From assembly GCF_006716445.1 (NCBI RefSeq), contig NZ_VFPA01000001.1, positions 558,001 to 622,000 on the forward strand: a stretch of DNA of 64,000 nt. Direction: 5' to 3'. Position 1 is the stretch's first letter; each line of letters begins with the position of its first letter. The stretch is from Pseudonocardia kunmingensis (GTDB lineage Bacteria; Actinomycetota; Actinomycetes; Mycobacteriales; Pseudonocardiaceae). Positions 7,581 through 15,966 of this stretch are shown piece by piece. Under the pieces are notes generated by a model. The model ran no database searches, was not told where the DNA came from, and saw nothing but the letters and a program-made list of their open reading frames with translations. The position numbers and the translations under genes are program-made.

Positions 7581-9305
7581 TCAGCGCCAGGAGCGGATCG
7601 TGGCGATGCGCTCCTCCAGCTGCTCGATGCTCGCCATCGCGGTGGGCGGCCCGCCGCAGGACTTGCGGAGATCGTTGTGGATCACGCCGTGCGGCTTGTT
7701 CGTGCGGTGGTGGTGCAGGGCCACCAGGGTGTTCAGCTCCTTGCGGAGCTTGTTCAGCTGCTCGCGCACGGTCAGCTGCGGGCGTTCGGCGGGCGGTGGG
7801 GGCGGGGCCGCGGCGGTCTCCTGCCTGCGCTGCTGCGACCGCGTCAGCCACTCCTTCTGCCGCTGGTTGAGCAGCGTGCGCACCTGCTCGGGCTCGAGCA
7901 GGCCGGGTAGCCCGAGGTAGTCCTCCTCGTCGGCGGAGAACGACGTGCCCTCGTAGATCAGCTGGTCCAGCTCGGCCTGCGCGCCGAGGGCCGTGAACGA
8001 CTTCTCGTCCTCCCCCGGCTCGTCCTGCTGGCGCTGGGCCTGGGCGAGCAGCTCGTCGTCCCACTGCTCGTCGGGCCGGTGCGGTTCGCCGAGGACGTGG
8101 TCGCGCTGCGCCTCCAGCTCGCTGGCCAGCCCGAGCAGGACCGGCACGCTCGGCAGGAACACCGACGCCGTCTCCCCCGGCCGCCGGGACCGCACGAAGC
8201 GCCCCACGGCCTGGGCGAAGAACAGCGGTGTGGACGCGCTCGTGGCGTAGACGCCGACGGCGAGCCGCGGCACGTCGACGCCCTCGGACACCATGCGGAC
8301 CGCGACCATCCAGCGGTCCTCGGACTCCGCGAACCGGGCGATGCGGTCCGAGGAGCCCGGCTCGTCGGACAGCACGACGACGGGCGGGGTGCCCGTCACC
8401 TCGGTGAGGATCGCGGCGTAGGCCCGGGCCGTGGTCTGGTCGGAGGCGATGACGAGCCCGCCCGCGTCGGGCATCCCGCCCGCGCGGTGCCCCTCGAGGC
8501 GCCGGTCGGCGGCCTTGAGGACGGCGGGGATCCACTCGCCGCCGGGGTCGAGCGCGGTGCGCCAGGCCCGCGCGGTCTGCTCGGCGGTCATGGGCTCGCC
8601 GAGCCGGGCGCTGATCTCCTCGCCCGCGCTGGTGCGCCAGCTCGACATGCCCGAGTAGGCGAGGAACACGACCGGCCGCACGACGCCGTCGGCGAGCGCT
8701 TCCGCGTAGCCGTAGGCGTGGTCGGCGCGACTGCGCAGGGCGCCGTCGGCGTCGGGCACGTAGTCGACGAACGGGATCGGGTTGTCGTCGCTGCGGAACG
8801 GTGTCCCGGTGAGCGTGAGGCGCCGGGTGGCGCCGTCGAAGGCCTCCTTCACACCGTCGCCCCACGAGCGGGCGTCGCCTGCGTGGTGCACCTCGTCGAG
8901 GATCACCAGCGTGCGCCGGTTCTCGGTGCGCGCCCGGTGCAACAGCGGGTGGGCGGCGATCCCGGCGTAGGTGACGGCGATGCCGCGGTAGTCCGACGAG
9001 GTGGCGCCCATCGAGTTGCGGAACTCCGGGTCGAGCGCGATGCCGACCTGGGCGGCGGACGCGGCCCACTGGTACTTGAGGTGCTCGGTGGGCGCGACGA
9101 CGGTGATCGCCTCGATCACGCGGTCGGCCAGCAGCTCGGAGGCGACGCGCAACGCGAACGCCGTCTTGCCCGCGCCGGGCGTGGCGACCGCGAGGAAGTC
9201 GCGGGGCGCGGCGGCGAGGTAACGGGCGAGCGCGCTGCGCTGCCAGGCCCGCAGGGGGCGCGAGGAGGGAGCGATCTGCTGGGCCTGAGGGGTCGGCGCG
9301 GACAC
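7581..9305 (-). CDS. SF2 DEAD/DEAH-box helicase
   Basis: A 574-residue superfamily 2 helicase. Motif I is ATPGAGKT (41-48), motif II DEVH (137-140) and motif III LTGTPFR (about 165); the second RecA domain carries SEGVDVPRLAVGVYATSAST and the motif VI region QAVGRFVRSRR. The roughly 130-residue C-terminal tail is charged and Gln-rich, with a Pro run and a region HHHRTNKPHGVIHNDLRKSC that recurs in this actinobacterial group. It probably unwinds or remodels nucleic acid during repair, like UvrB/XPB-type SF2 enzymes, but the exact role is unknown. The start at 9305 gives the conserved RPLRAWQRSAL motif at the N terminus. Its 3' end abuts the 22-bp repeat array. Confidence 0.92.
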   Translation of the reverse strand: MSAPTPQAQQIAPSSRPLRAWQRSALARYLAAAPRDFLAVATPGAGKTAFALRVASELLADRVIEAITVVAPTEHLKYQWAASAAQVGIALDPEFRNSMGATSSDYRGIAVTYAGIAAHPLLHRARTENRRTLVILDEVHHAGDARSWGDGVKEAFDGATRRLTLTGTPFRSDDNPIPFVDYVPDADGALRSRADHAYGYAEALADGVVRPVVFLAYSGMSSWRTSAGEEISARLGEPMTAEQTARAWRTALDPGGEWIPAVLKAADRRLEGHRAGGMPDAGGLVIASDQTTARAYAAILTEVTGTPPVVVLSDEPGSSDRIARFAESEDRWMVAVRMVSEGVDVPRLAVGVYATSASTPLFFAQAVGRFVRSRRPGETASVFLPSVPVLLGLASELEAQRDHVLGEPHRPDEQWDDELLAQAQRQQDEPGEDEKSFTALGAQAELDQLIYEGTSFSADEEDYLGLPGLLEPEQVRTLLNQRQKEWLTRSQQRRQETAAAPPPPPAERPQLTVREQLNKLRKELNTLVALHHHRTNKPHGVIHNDLRKSCGGPPTAMASIEQLEERIATIRSWR

Positions 9306-9562
9306 ACATCTCCCTGACGTCTCGACTGCTCGGGGGAACGGCCCGGCACGGGCACCCGCGTCATCGCGGGGCCCTCGCGGCGCTGCGGGGCGCCGATCAG
9401 GGTAACCGGGAGGCGCGGCGCGGTCCGTCGGGACCCGCCGGGGTGTCGCCGCGGCATCCTGGGGGACGGGAGCCGCCCGACCGGGTGAGGCCGGACTTGC
9501 CCGCGGACCGGCGCCCCGCCCATGCTGCCGAGGCCGGGTCCGCCGGCACGACAGGAGCCGCC

Positions 9563-11227
9563 ATGACCGATCAGCACCCGTTCCCGCCGCTCGCGGCGGA
9601 GGCGGCGGTCACCGGGCTGGACGCGCTGCTCGCGGACGCCGCGACGGGTCCGCTGCGGCTGCTGCCGGGCACGTCCGGGCTCCGCTGCACGGCGGCGCTG
9701 GCTGGCCGGCCGGTGGCCGTGGTGCGCCGGGGCGCGGGCGTGGTGGCCGAGCTCGCACGGATCGGCCTCGGCCGCTCCCGGGTGGCCCCCGCCCCGGACG
9801 ACGCCCGCTACGCCGACCCGGCGTGGACGACGAACCCGTTCCTGCGCCGCCTCGCCCAGGCCCACCTCGCGGCGAGCACGGCCGCGGACGCGCTGGTCAC
9901 CGACGCCGCTCTCGCACCCGACGACGACGCCCGCGTGCGCACCGCGGTCGCGGGGCTCGCGGGCCTGCTCGCCCCGAGCAGCACGCCGCTGCACCCGCAG
10001 GTCTGGCGCGCCGCGGTCGAGACCGGCGGGGCCAGCACCGTCCAGGGGGTGCGCCGGCTGCTCGCCGACGTCGCCACGGCGTCCGTCCCCGGCGCGGGGG
10101 GCGGCGCGTTCGAGGTGGGCGCCGACGTCGCCGCGACGCCCGGCGCGGTGGTGCTGCGCACGCCCGTCGTCGAGCTCGTCCAGTACCTGCCGCAGACCGA
10201 GCTGGTGCACGACGTGCCGCTGCTCGTCGTGCCACCGGTGCTCAACCGCCACTACGTCGCCGACCTGGCGCCCGGGCGCAGCGTCGTCGAGCACCTCGTC
10301 CGGGCGGGCGTGCAGGTGTTCGCGCTCTCGTGGCGCAACCCGCTGGCCGACCACGCGGACTGGGACCTCGACACCTACGCCCGCGCCGTCCTGGACGCGG
10401 TGGACGCGGCCGAGCACATCGCCCGCACCCCGCGCTCGTCGCTGATGGCATTCGGCGCGGGTGCCACGCTCACGGCGATGCTGCTGGCCCACCTGGCGGC
10501 CACGGGGGCGCAGGACCGCGTGGCGACGGTCACACTGGCCGGTGCGGTGCTGGGCGTCCGGCAGGCCCCGCGGGACGCCGCCGCGGCGGTGGCCGCGTCG
10601 GAGCGGGCCGGGCACCTAGACGCCCGCCCGCTGCTCGCGGAGCTGGCGTGGCGCGCGCCCGACGCCCTGCTGTGGCCGCAGGCGGTGCGTGCCTACCTCT
10701 GCGGCGCGGAGCCGGCGGCGTCGGAGGCGCTGTTCTGGCTCGGCGACACGACCCGGCTCCCGGCCGGCCTGCACCGCGACCTGGTGGACGTCGCGACGCG
10801 GGCAGCGCTCGCGGTGCCGGGGGCGGCCGGGCTGCTGGGCACGCCGCTGGACCTCGCGAAGGTCGACCGGGACTGCTACCTGGTCGCCGGCGCAGCCGAT
10901 CCCGTCACGCCGTGGCGCGACGCGTGGGCCGCCACGTGCCTCCTCGGGGGCGCGTGCCGCTTCGTGCTGGCCGCGGGCGGGCAGGTGGCGTCGCTGGTGA
11001 GCCCGCCCGGGGGCGCGGACGTGCGGTTCCGGGCGGTGGACGGGGCGCACGGCGATCCGGACCGGCGTCTCGCGTCGGCCGCCGAGCACCCCGGCTCCTG
11101 GTGGGAGGACCACGTCGCCTGGCTCACCGCCCGCAGCGGACCGCTGCACGACGCGCCCCCCGAGCTGGGCGGCCGCGGCCTGCACGCGCTGGCCCCGGCG
11201 CCCGGGCAGTACGTGCAGCAGCGCTGA
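9563..11227 (+). CDS. PhaC-like protein lacking catalytic Cys and His (probable pseudoenzyme)
   Basis: A 554-residue protein with the PhaC_N domain and alpha/beta-hydrolase layout of class I polyhydroxyalkanoate synthases: YADPAWTTNPFLRRLAQAHL (about 80-100), ETGGASTVQGVRRLL, ELVQYLPQTELVHDVPLL and the VVPPVLNRHYVADLAPGRS segment. In true synthases the nucleophile sits in G-[FY]-C-x-G-G-T; here the same place reads AFGAGATL, with Gly298 where the Cys should be. The catalytic Asp is kept (Asp446 in AADPVTPW). The catalytic His of the GHI motif is Gln474 (AGGQVASLVSPP). Polymerisation by the known mechanism should therefore be impossible; a granule-binding, regulatory or other acyl-binding role is open. 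The ATG has AGGAG 7 bases upstream. No PHA genes are adjacent. Confidence 0.82.
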   Translation: MTDQHPFPPLAAEAAVTGLDALLADAATGPLRLLPGTSGLRCTAALAGRPVAVVRRGAGVVAELARIGLGRSRVAPAPDDARYADPAWTTNPFLRRLAQAHLAASTAADALVTDAALAPDDDARVRTAVAGLAGLLAPSSTPLHPQVWRAAVETGGASTVQGVRRLLADVATASVPGAGGGAFEVGADVAATPGAVVLRTPVVELVQYLPQTELVHDVPLLVVPPVLNRHYVADLAPGRSVVEHLVRAGVQVFALSWRNPLADHADWDLDTYARAVLDAVDAAEHIARTPRSSLMAFGAGATLTAMLLAHLAATGAQDRVATVTLAGAVLGVRQAPRDAAAAVAASERAGHLDARPLLAELAWRAPDALLWPQAVRAYLCGAEPAASEALFWLGDTTRLPAGLHRDLVDVATRAALAVPGAAGLLGTPLDLAKVDRDCYLVAGAADPVTPWRDAWAATCLLGGACRFVLAAGGQVASLVSPPGGADVRFRAVDGAHGDPDRRLASAAEHPGSWWEDHVAWLTARSGPLHDAPPELGGRGLHALAPAPGQYVQQR

Positions 11228-11236
11228 CCGGGTGGG

Positions 11237-11911
11237 CTATGCGGCGCGGGCGACGGCCAGGCGGTAGGACGAGCGGCGGGTGCTGCGCATCGTGACGAGC
11301 TCCTCGAGTTCGACGCCGGCGTCGGCGAAGGCCTTGCGGAACTCGTGCTCGTAGGTGACCCGCCCGAAGTGGATCGTGGTGACGTGCTGGGCGAGCGGCT
11401 TGGCGCGCTCCAGCAGCGGGGAGCGCCGGTGGTGGAAGGTCTGCGTGCTGAACAGCCGGCCGCCGGGCGCGAGCAGCGACGCCACGTGCGCGATGGCGGC
11501 GACCGGGTCGGGCAGCAGCATGAGGCTGGCGCTGAAGTAGACCGCGTCGTACGGGCCGCCCCGGTGGTCGTACACCGAGCCGAGGACGGGCGAGACCTGC
11601 CCGGTGAGCCCGGCGCGGCCCAGGGCGTCGCGGCAGCGCGCGAGGTAGTCGCGGTCGATGTCGAGGCCGACGACGGCGAGGTGCTTGGCGCGCACCACGT
11701 CGGCGCACCGCGCGAGGGCCGCCCCGGTGCCGATGCCGACGTCCAGCAGGCGCGCGCCGTCGGGCAGCCGCTCGAGGACCTGCCGGTACCACGTGGCGGT
11801 CATGCCGGCGATGATCCGGTCGTAGACCCAGGCGCGCACGGCGCTGCGCGCGGGCACCCGGGACCCGGGCGGCACGTCGCCCGGTACTCGCGCGGGGTGG
11901 TCGCTCACCAC
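11237..11911 (-). CDS. Class I SAM-dependent methyltransferase
   Basis: A 224-residue Rossmann-fold methyltransferase. Motif I is LLDVGIGTGAALA (about 55-67), motif II the acidic VVGLDIDRDYLARC, and motif IV region YDAVYFSASLMLLPDP; HVASLLAPGGRLFSTQTF is post II. The pattern is that of UbiE/Methyltransf_25 small-molecule methyltransferases; the acceptor is unknown. It converges on the PhaC-like gene with a 9-base gap and follows the DUF3039 gene on the same strand, 10 bases away. Two consecutive GTG codons (11911, 11908) could start it; neither has a clear ribosome binding site. Confidence 0.82.
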   Translation of the reverse strand: MVSDHPARVPGDVPPGSRVPARSAVRAWVYDRIIAGMTATWYRQVLERLPDGARLLDVGIGTGAALARCADVVRAKHLAVVGLDIDRDYLARCRDALGRAGLTGQVSPVLGSVYDHRGGPYDAVYFSASLMLLPDPVAAIAHVASLLAPGGRLFSTQTFHHRRSPLLERAKPLAQHVTTIHFGRVTYEHEFRKAFADAGVELEELVTMRSTRRSSYRLAVARAA

Positions 11912-11921
11912 GAGGGGCCGA

Positions 11922-12170
11922 TCAGTCCTCGCCCCCGGACTGCAGCGACTCGTAGATCTCCTTGCACTCCGGGCACACCGGCGAGCCGGGCTTGGGCGAG
12001 CGGGTGACCGGGAAGGTCTCCCCGCAGAGTGCCACCACGACGTTGCCGAGCACGGCGCTCTCCGCGATCTTGTTCTTCTTGACGTAGTGGAACATCTTCG
12101 GCGTGTCGTCGCCGGTCGTGTCGGTGCCCTCGGGACGGGTGTCGACGTCGGGCAGCACCTGCGTGGCCAT
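11922..12170 (-). CDS. DUF3039 family protein
   Basis: An 82-residue protein: an acidic, Thr-rich N terminus, then [37 protein letters not shown] and [14 protein letters not shown]. The pairing of His in MFHYV, a single Cys and a CPxCK knuckle suggests a bound zinc. The family is conserved across actinobacteria without known function. The start could be ATG at 12170 or, nine bases earlier, ATG at 12179; the latter would overlap the divergent psuG start on the other strand. It probably forms a unit with the downstream methyltransferase. Confidence 0.85.
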   Translation of the reverse strand: MATQVLPDVDTRPEGTDTTGDDTPKMFHYVKKNKIAESAVLGNVVVALCGETFPVTRSPKPGSPVCPECKEIYESLQSGGED

Positions 12171-12180
12171 GTCGTCCATG

Positions 12181-13122
12181 ATGCCCCACGTGCGCTCCCC
12201 CGTCTCCCCGCCGGTTCCGCTCCAGCCCTCCCCCGAGGTCGCCGAGGCCGTCGCCGCGGGGCGCCCCGTCGTCGCCCTCGAGAGCACCCTGCTCGCCCAC
12301 GGGCTGCCCGCCCCCCAGAACCGCGCCGCGGCCGACCAGCTCGAGGCCGCCGTCCGGGCGAACGGTGCGGTGCCGGCCACGGTGGCCGTCCTCGACGGCG
12401 TCGCCCGCGTCGGGCTGTCGGCGCGCGAGCTGGACCGGGTGTGCGGGGACGGGCTCGCGAAGCTCTCGGCGCGCGACCTCGGCGCCGCCGTCGGGCTGGG
12501 CCGCGACGGCGCGACGACCGTGGCCGCCACCGCGGCGCTGGCGCAGGCCGCCGGCGTGCAGGTGTTCGCCACCGGCGGTGTGGGCGGGGTGCACCGCGGT
12601 GCGCGGGAGAGCTGGGACGTCTCCGCGGACCTGGCCGCGCTCGCGGTCACCGGCGTGCTCGTCGTCTGCTCCGGGGTGAAGTCGATCCTCGACGTGCCCG
12701 CGACGCTGGAGGTGCTCGAGACGGAGTCCGTGCCCGTCCTGGGTTACCGCACCGACACCTTCCCCGGCTTCTACCGGCGCGACTCCGGCCACCCGGTCCC
12801 GTGGCGGGTGGACTCCCCCACCGAGGCCGCCGCGGTGTGGCGCGCGCACCGGGCACTGGGGCAGCGGGCGGGCGCCGTGCTGGCGCAGCCGGTGCCCGCG
12901 GACGCCGAGCTCGACGCCGTGCTGCACGACCGGCTGCTCGACGAGGGGCTCGCGCTGATCGCCTCGCGGGGCGTCACGGGCAAGGACGTCACACCCGTGC
13001 TGCTGGAGCACTTCCACGAGGGCAGCGGGGGTGCGAGCCTGCGCACGAACCTCGCGCTGGTGCGGGCGAACGCCGAGCTGGCCGCGCAGGTCGCCGCGGC
13101 GCTCGCCGCGGACGGCGGGTGA
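12181..13122 (+). CDS. psuG: Pseudouridine-5'-phosphate glycosidase
   Basis: A 313-residue PsuG-type enzyme (Indigoidine_A family). It cleaves the C-C glycosidic bond of pseudouridine 5'-phosphate to uracil and ribose 5-phosphate, using a metal and a lysine. Diagnostic stretches are [17 protein letters not shown] near the N terminus, the TTVAAT region, [38 protein letters not shown] and [13 protein letters not shown]. Other possible starts are ATG 12178 and GTG 12190; no ribosome binding site is visible, so a leaderless mRNA is likely. Its stop overlaps the next gene by GTGA, coupling it to a PfkB kinase that could supply its phosphorylated substrate. Confidence 0.92.
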   Translation: MPHVRSPVSPPVPLQPSPEVAEAVAAGRPVVALESTLLAHGLPAPQNRAAADQLEAAVRANGAVPATVAVLDGVARVGLSARELDRVCGDGLAKLSARDLGAAVGLGRDGATTVAATAALAQAAGVQVFATGGVGGVHRGARESWDVSADLAALAVTGVLVVCSGVKSILDVPATLEVLETESVPVLGYRTDTFPGFYRRDSGHPVPWRVDSPTEAAAVWRAHRALGQRAGAVLAQPVPADAELDAVLHDRLLDEGLALIASRGVTGKDVTPVLLEHFHEGSGGASLRTNLALVRANAELAAQVAAALAADGG

Positions 13123-13982
13123 GCCCCCGCGTCGTGGTGGTGGGCGACCTCGCGGTCGACGTGCTCGTCCAACCGCGGTCGCCCGCCGTGCCGGGGGCCG
13201 ACGTGCCGGCGCGGATCCGCTCGCGCGCGGGCGGCGCGGGCGCCAACACCGCCGCCTGGCTCGCGCACCTGGGCGCCGAGGTCACGCTCGTGGGTCGCGT
13301 CGGCGACGACCCGGCGGGCAGCGCGGCGACCGCGGAGCTGCGCGCGGCCGGGGTCAGGACGGCGCTGGCCGTCGACGCGGAGCTGCCGACCTGCACCGTC
13401 GTCGTGCTGCTGGACGACGGGGAGCGCACGATGCTCTCCGACCGCGGCGCCGCCGCGCGCCTCGCCGCTGCCGACCTCCCGCCGCTGCGCGGCGCCGACC
13501 ACCTGCACCTGTCCGGTTACGTCCTGCTGGACCCGGCGTCACGGCCCGCCGGGGTGGCCGCGCTGGCCGCCGCCCGCGCGGCGGGGCTGAGCACCTCGGT
13601 CGACCCGCAGGCGGCCCCCGCCCTCACCCCGGCGTTCACCGCCGACGTGCACGGCGTCGACCTGCTGCTGCCCAACGCCGCCGAGTGGCGGGCCCTCGGC
13701 GGGTCGGCGGAGGTGCTGCTGGACGTCGTCGGCGCGGTGGCCGTGACCGACGGCCGGCGCGGGGCCCGCTGGGTGGACCGGCGCGGCACCTGGACGGCCG
13801 ACGCGCCACGGGTGGACGTGACCGACCCCACCGGGGCGGGGGACGCCTTCGACGCGGGGCTGCTGGTCGCGTGGCTCGCGGGCGCGGACCCGGTGACCGC
13901 GCTGCGGGCCGGGTGCGCGGCGGGTGCCGCGGCGGTGGCGCAGCTGGGCGCGCGGCCCACGCGGGGCCCCGGTCACCGATAG
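13119..13982 (+). CDS. PfkB-family carbohydrate kinase, probable pseudouridine kinase
   Basis: A 287-residue ribokinase-fold kinase. The N-terminal Gly-rich substrate region is [20 protein letters not shown], and the C-terminal signature [18 protein letters not shown] carries the anion-hole GAGD with catalytic Asp. Family members phosphorylate nucleosides or sugars. Fusion to psuG by a GTGA overlap points to pseudouridine as substrate, making the pair a complete pseudouridine-to-uracil salvage route (psuK psuG). Substrate assignment is by context only. A large inverted repeat follows its stop. Confidence 0.87.
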   Translation: MSPRVVVVGDLAVDVLVQPRSPAVPGADVPARIRSRAGGAGANTAAWLAHLGAEVTLVGRVGDDPAGSAATAELRAAGVRTALAVDAELPTCTVVVLLDDGERTMLSDRGAAARLAAADLPPLRGADHLHLSGYVLLDPASRPAGVAALAAARAAGLSTSVDPQAAPALTPAFTADVHGVDLLLPNAAEWRALGGSAEVLLDVVGAVAVTDGRRGARWVDRRGTWTADAPRVDVTDPTGAGDAFDAGLLVAWLAGADPVTALRAGCAAGAAAVAQLGARPTRGPGHR

Positions 13983-14028
13983 GGGGTGGAACCGGACCAC
14001 CGCAAGGTGCGCCGGCATCCACAGCCAT

Positions 14029-14094
14029 GGTCAGCGAGAGTGGTACCAGGGCGGCAGATCTGCCGCCCTCACACCACTCCTGGCGATCATGACC
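14029..14094. terminator. Extended palindrome between converging genes
   Basis: The centre is the perfect 20-bp palindrome GGGCGGCAGATCTGCCGCCC (14049-14068). It is flanked by a second matched layer GAGTGGT (14038-14044) / ACCACTC (14073-14079), and outside that GGTCA (14029-14033) / TGACC (14090-14094). It sits between the kinase stop and the converging DUF3099 stop, so a two-way terminator is the simplest role. The rest of 13983-14190 shows nothing else. Confidence 0.6.
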
Positions 14095-14190
14095 GGAGGT
14101 GCACGTCAGCGCGGTCGCGAGGGCCTGCCGCGGCTCAGACCGCGCCCCAGCCACATGATCAAAGCCGGCGGACGGACCTGGTCGACCCCG

Positions 14191-14505
14191 TCAACCGTCG
14201 ATGACCGGGTGCTCGCGGCGCTCGATCTGGCGCCGGTCGGCCTGGTAGCGGTTGACGTCCTCGGCCTTCTTCGGCAGCCGGTCGTTGGCGATGAGCACGG
14301 CCATCCAGGGCAGCGGGATCGAGAGCACCAGCAGCGAGACCGCCAGCCACGGGATCTGGTAGAAGGCCGCAGCCAGGATCATGCACGGGATGCGCATGCC
14401 CATCATGATCTTGTAACGCCGCTTCCGCACCGCCAGCTCCTCCTCGTAGGAGCGGGCCGCATCGGTGATGAGCACCGGATCGGCGTCGCGCTGCGGTTCT
14501 GCCAC
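14191..14505 (-). CDS. DUF3099 family small membrane protein
   Basis: A 104-residue protein with an N-terminal cytoplasmic segment (DPVLITDAARSYEEELAVRK) and two membrane helices in the middle (MRIPCMILAAAFYQIPWLAV and LLVLSIPLPWMAVLIAN), then a charged tail ending HPVIDG. This is the DUF3099 pattern seen throughout actinobacteria; function is unknown. The GTG at 14505 is chosen because GAGGGAG lies 6 bases upstream; a longer frame to 14589 lacks a ribosome binding site and family similarity. Confidence 0.85.
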   Translation of the reverse strand: MAEPQRDADPVLITDAARSYEEELAVRKRRYKIMMGMRIPCMILAAAFYQIPWLAVSLLVLSIPLPWMAVLIANDRLPKKAEDVNRYQADRRQIERREHPVIDG

Positions 14506-14636
14506 GGCGAACTCCCTCGCTGGCGCCGGTGGGCGCCGTCCCGGTGAGGCCGACTGCGCATCCCCACCTCGCGGTTCCCATCGTGCCACTCGGGGGGCGG
14601 CCGCGCCTGCCGACCCCGCGGCGTGCGGCCGGCGTG

Positions 14637-15029
14637 TCAGCCGTGCTGGTGCGCGTGCAGCACCACGTCGCCGACGACGCCGTCGGACACCACGTCCAGC
14701 AGGCGGGTGGTGAGCTCGCCGGTGACGCGGTAGCGCACCAGCCGGCCCTCGCGGTGGGCGCTGACCATCCCGTGCGCGCGCAGCAACCGCAGGGCGTGGG
14801 AGACGGCGCTGTCGCTCATCCCCACGGCGAAGGCCAGGTCGGAGACGCAGAGGTCGCCGGCGTGGTGCAGGGCCAGCAGGATGCTCAGGCGGTTGGCGTC
14901 ACCCAGCGCGTCGAGCACCGCGGCGGAGTGCTGCACCCGGTCGGCGTCGGCGAGCACCGCGGCGGCGTCGCACACCTGGTCGGGGTCGATGACGCGCGCG
15001 TCCCGTCGGGCCGCGGGCACCCGGTGCAC
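14637..15029 (-). CDS. ArsR/SmtB-family metal-sensing repressor
   Basis: A 130-residue winged-helix repressor. Core helices read LGDANRLSILLALHHAGDLC, VSDLAFAVGMSDSAVSHALR and LLRAHGMVSAHREGRLVRYR. The Cys in GDLCVSD lies where alpha-3 metal ligands occur, and the C terminus SDGVVGDVVLHAHQHG offers His/Asp ligands like the alpha-5 site of NmtR/SmtB nickel or zinc sensors. It should release DNA when the metal binds. No metal transporter is adjacent, so its target lies elsewhere. It starts 4 bases after the upstream repair gene's stop; GTG at 15029 or 15020 could be the start. Confidence 0.87.
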   Translation of the reverse strand: MHRVPAARRDARVIDPDQVCDAAAVLADADRVQHSAAVLDALGDANRLSILLALHHAGDLCVSDLAFAVGMSDSAVSHALRLLRAHGMVSAHREGRLVRYRVTGELTTRLLDVVSDGVVGDVVLHAHQHG

Positions 15030-15033
15030 GCGC

Positions 15034-15618
15034 TCAGCCCCCGGCCTTCGCGGCCTTCGCCGCGGCCTTCTTCGCCTGCTTGTACTCGCGCACCCGGACC
15101 AGCGAACCGGCGTCGACGACGTCGGCCACCGACCGGTGCACGCCGTCCTCGCCGTAACCGCCCGCCGCCTCCCGCCAGCCGGCCGGGGTGACGCCGCGTT
15201 GCTTGCCCAGCAGCGCGGTGAAGATCTGCGCCTTCTGGGTGCCGAACCCGGGCAGCGCGGCGAGGCGGCGGAACAGCTCGCGGCCGTCGTCGACGTCGCG
15301 CCAGATCGCCGAGGCGTCTCCGTCGTACCGTTCGACCACGGCGGCGGCGAGCGCCTGCACCCGCGCCGCCATCGAGCCCGGGTAGCGGTGCACGGCCGGC
15401 GGGCCGCGGAAGACCTCGACGAGCGCCTCCGGGTCGTGGGCGGCGAGCGCGTGCGCGTCCAGCTCGGTGACGCCGAGGCGCTGCGCGATCAGGCCGGGGC
15501 CGGCGAACGCGCGCTCCATCGGGAACTGCTGGTCCAGCAGCATGCCGATCAGCAGGGCCAGTGGGTCGCGGTCGAGCAGCGCGTCGGCGTCGGCGTCCTG
15601 GGCGAGACAGAGGGCCAC
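15034..15618 (-). CDS. HhH-GPD-type DNA repair-like protein
   Basis: A 194-residue helical protein. It has the DNA-glycosylase fold features LALLIGMLLDQQFPMERAF (N-terminal helices) and a helix-hairpin-helix LPGFGTQKAQIFTALLGK (about 138-155), which binds the DNA backbone. After the hairpin the usual GPD aspartate region reads QRGVTPAGWREA, with no acidic residue at the expected place. The C terminus is Lys/Ala-rich. The family is annotated as base-excision repair, but catalysis looks doubtful here. The GTG start lies 6 bases after a TACCCT hexamer with no Shine-Dalgarno sequence, typical of leaderless translation. Confidence 0.78.
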   Translation of the reverse strand: MALCLAQDADADALLDRDPLALLIGMLLDQQFPMERAFAGPGLIAQRLGVTELDAHALAAHDPEALVEVFRGPPAVHRYPGSMAARVQALAAAVVERYDGDASAIWRDVDDGRELFRRLAALPGFGTQKAQIFTALLGKQRGVTPAGWREAAGGYGEDGVHRSVADVVDAGSLVRVREYKQAKKAAAKAAKAGG

Positions 15619-15691
15619 GGGAGGAGGGTAGCGCCGCGGCCGGCCGCGGCGGAGCCGAACGCGCACCCGGTCGCGCCTGCGCCCGAGGCAC

Positions 15692-15761
15692 CTCGCACAC
15701 CGATTGCTGCTCTGCCACACCGACTGCAGTCGGTGTGGCAGCACCGGAGTCGATGTGTGAG
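15692..15761. repeat. Nested palindromic element, copy 1
   Basis: The inner palindrome at 15712-15741 is a perfect 30-bp inverted repeat centred on CTGCAG, with half-site CACACCGACTG. A degenerate outer pair flanks it: CTCGCACACCGATTGCTG (from 15692) and its partner ending GTCGATGTGTGAG (to 15761). The order is thus four half-sites, two forward then two inverted, 20 bases apart. It lies between two divergently transcribed genes. Other copies are at 15843, 53757 and 57677. Confidence 0.9.
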
Positions 15762-15842
15762 GGCTCCGCGGGGCGGTGCCGGCTCCCGCGGCCGCGCAGT
15801 CGCCGCAGGCGCCGCTCGGCCTCCCACCGCGACCCTCGGTCC

Positions 15843-15914
15843 GTCGAACACCGAGTTCTGCGCTCCCACACCGACTGCAGTCGGTGTGCCGGCGTCGAAG
15901 TCGGTGTGCGAGCC
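15843..15914. repeat. Nested palindromic element, copy 2
   Basis: The core 22-bp palindrome is at 15867-15888, with outer arms GTCGAACACCGAG (15843) and TCGGTGTGCGAGC (ending 15914). It is separated from copy 1 by 81 bases in the same divergent intergenic gap (15619-15966). No gene is seen in that gap; together the two elements occupy 142 of its 348 bases. Confidence 0.88.
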
Positions 15915-15966
15915 GACTGTCCGGGTCCGCGCGTTCGCTCTCGGGGCCCGGGGCGAAACTGTGCGC

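Noticed and set aside
9443..9562. N-terminal extension of the PhaC-like protein by 40 residues
   Set aside because: The extension is Pro/Arg-rich with no family similarity, and AGGAG sits correctly before the internal ATG at 9563.
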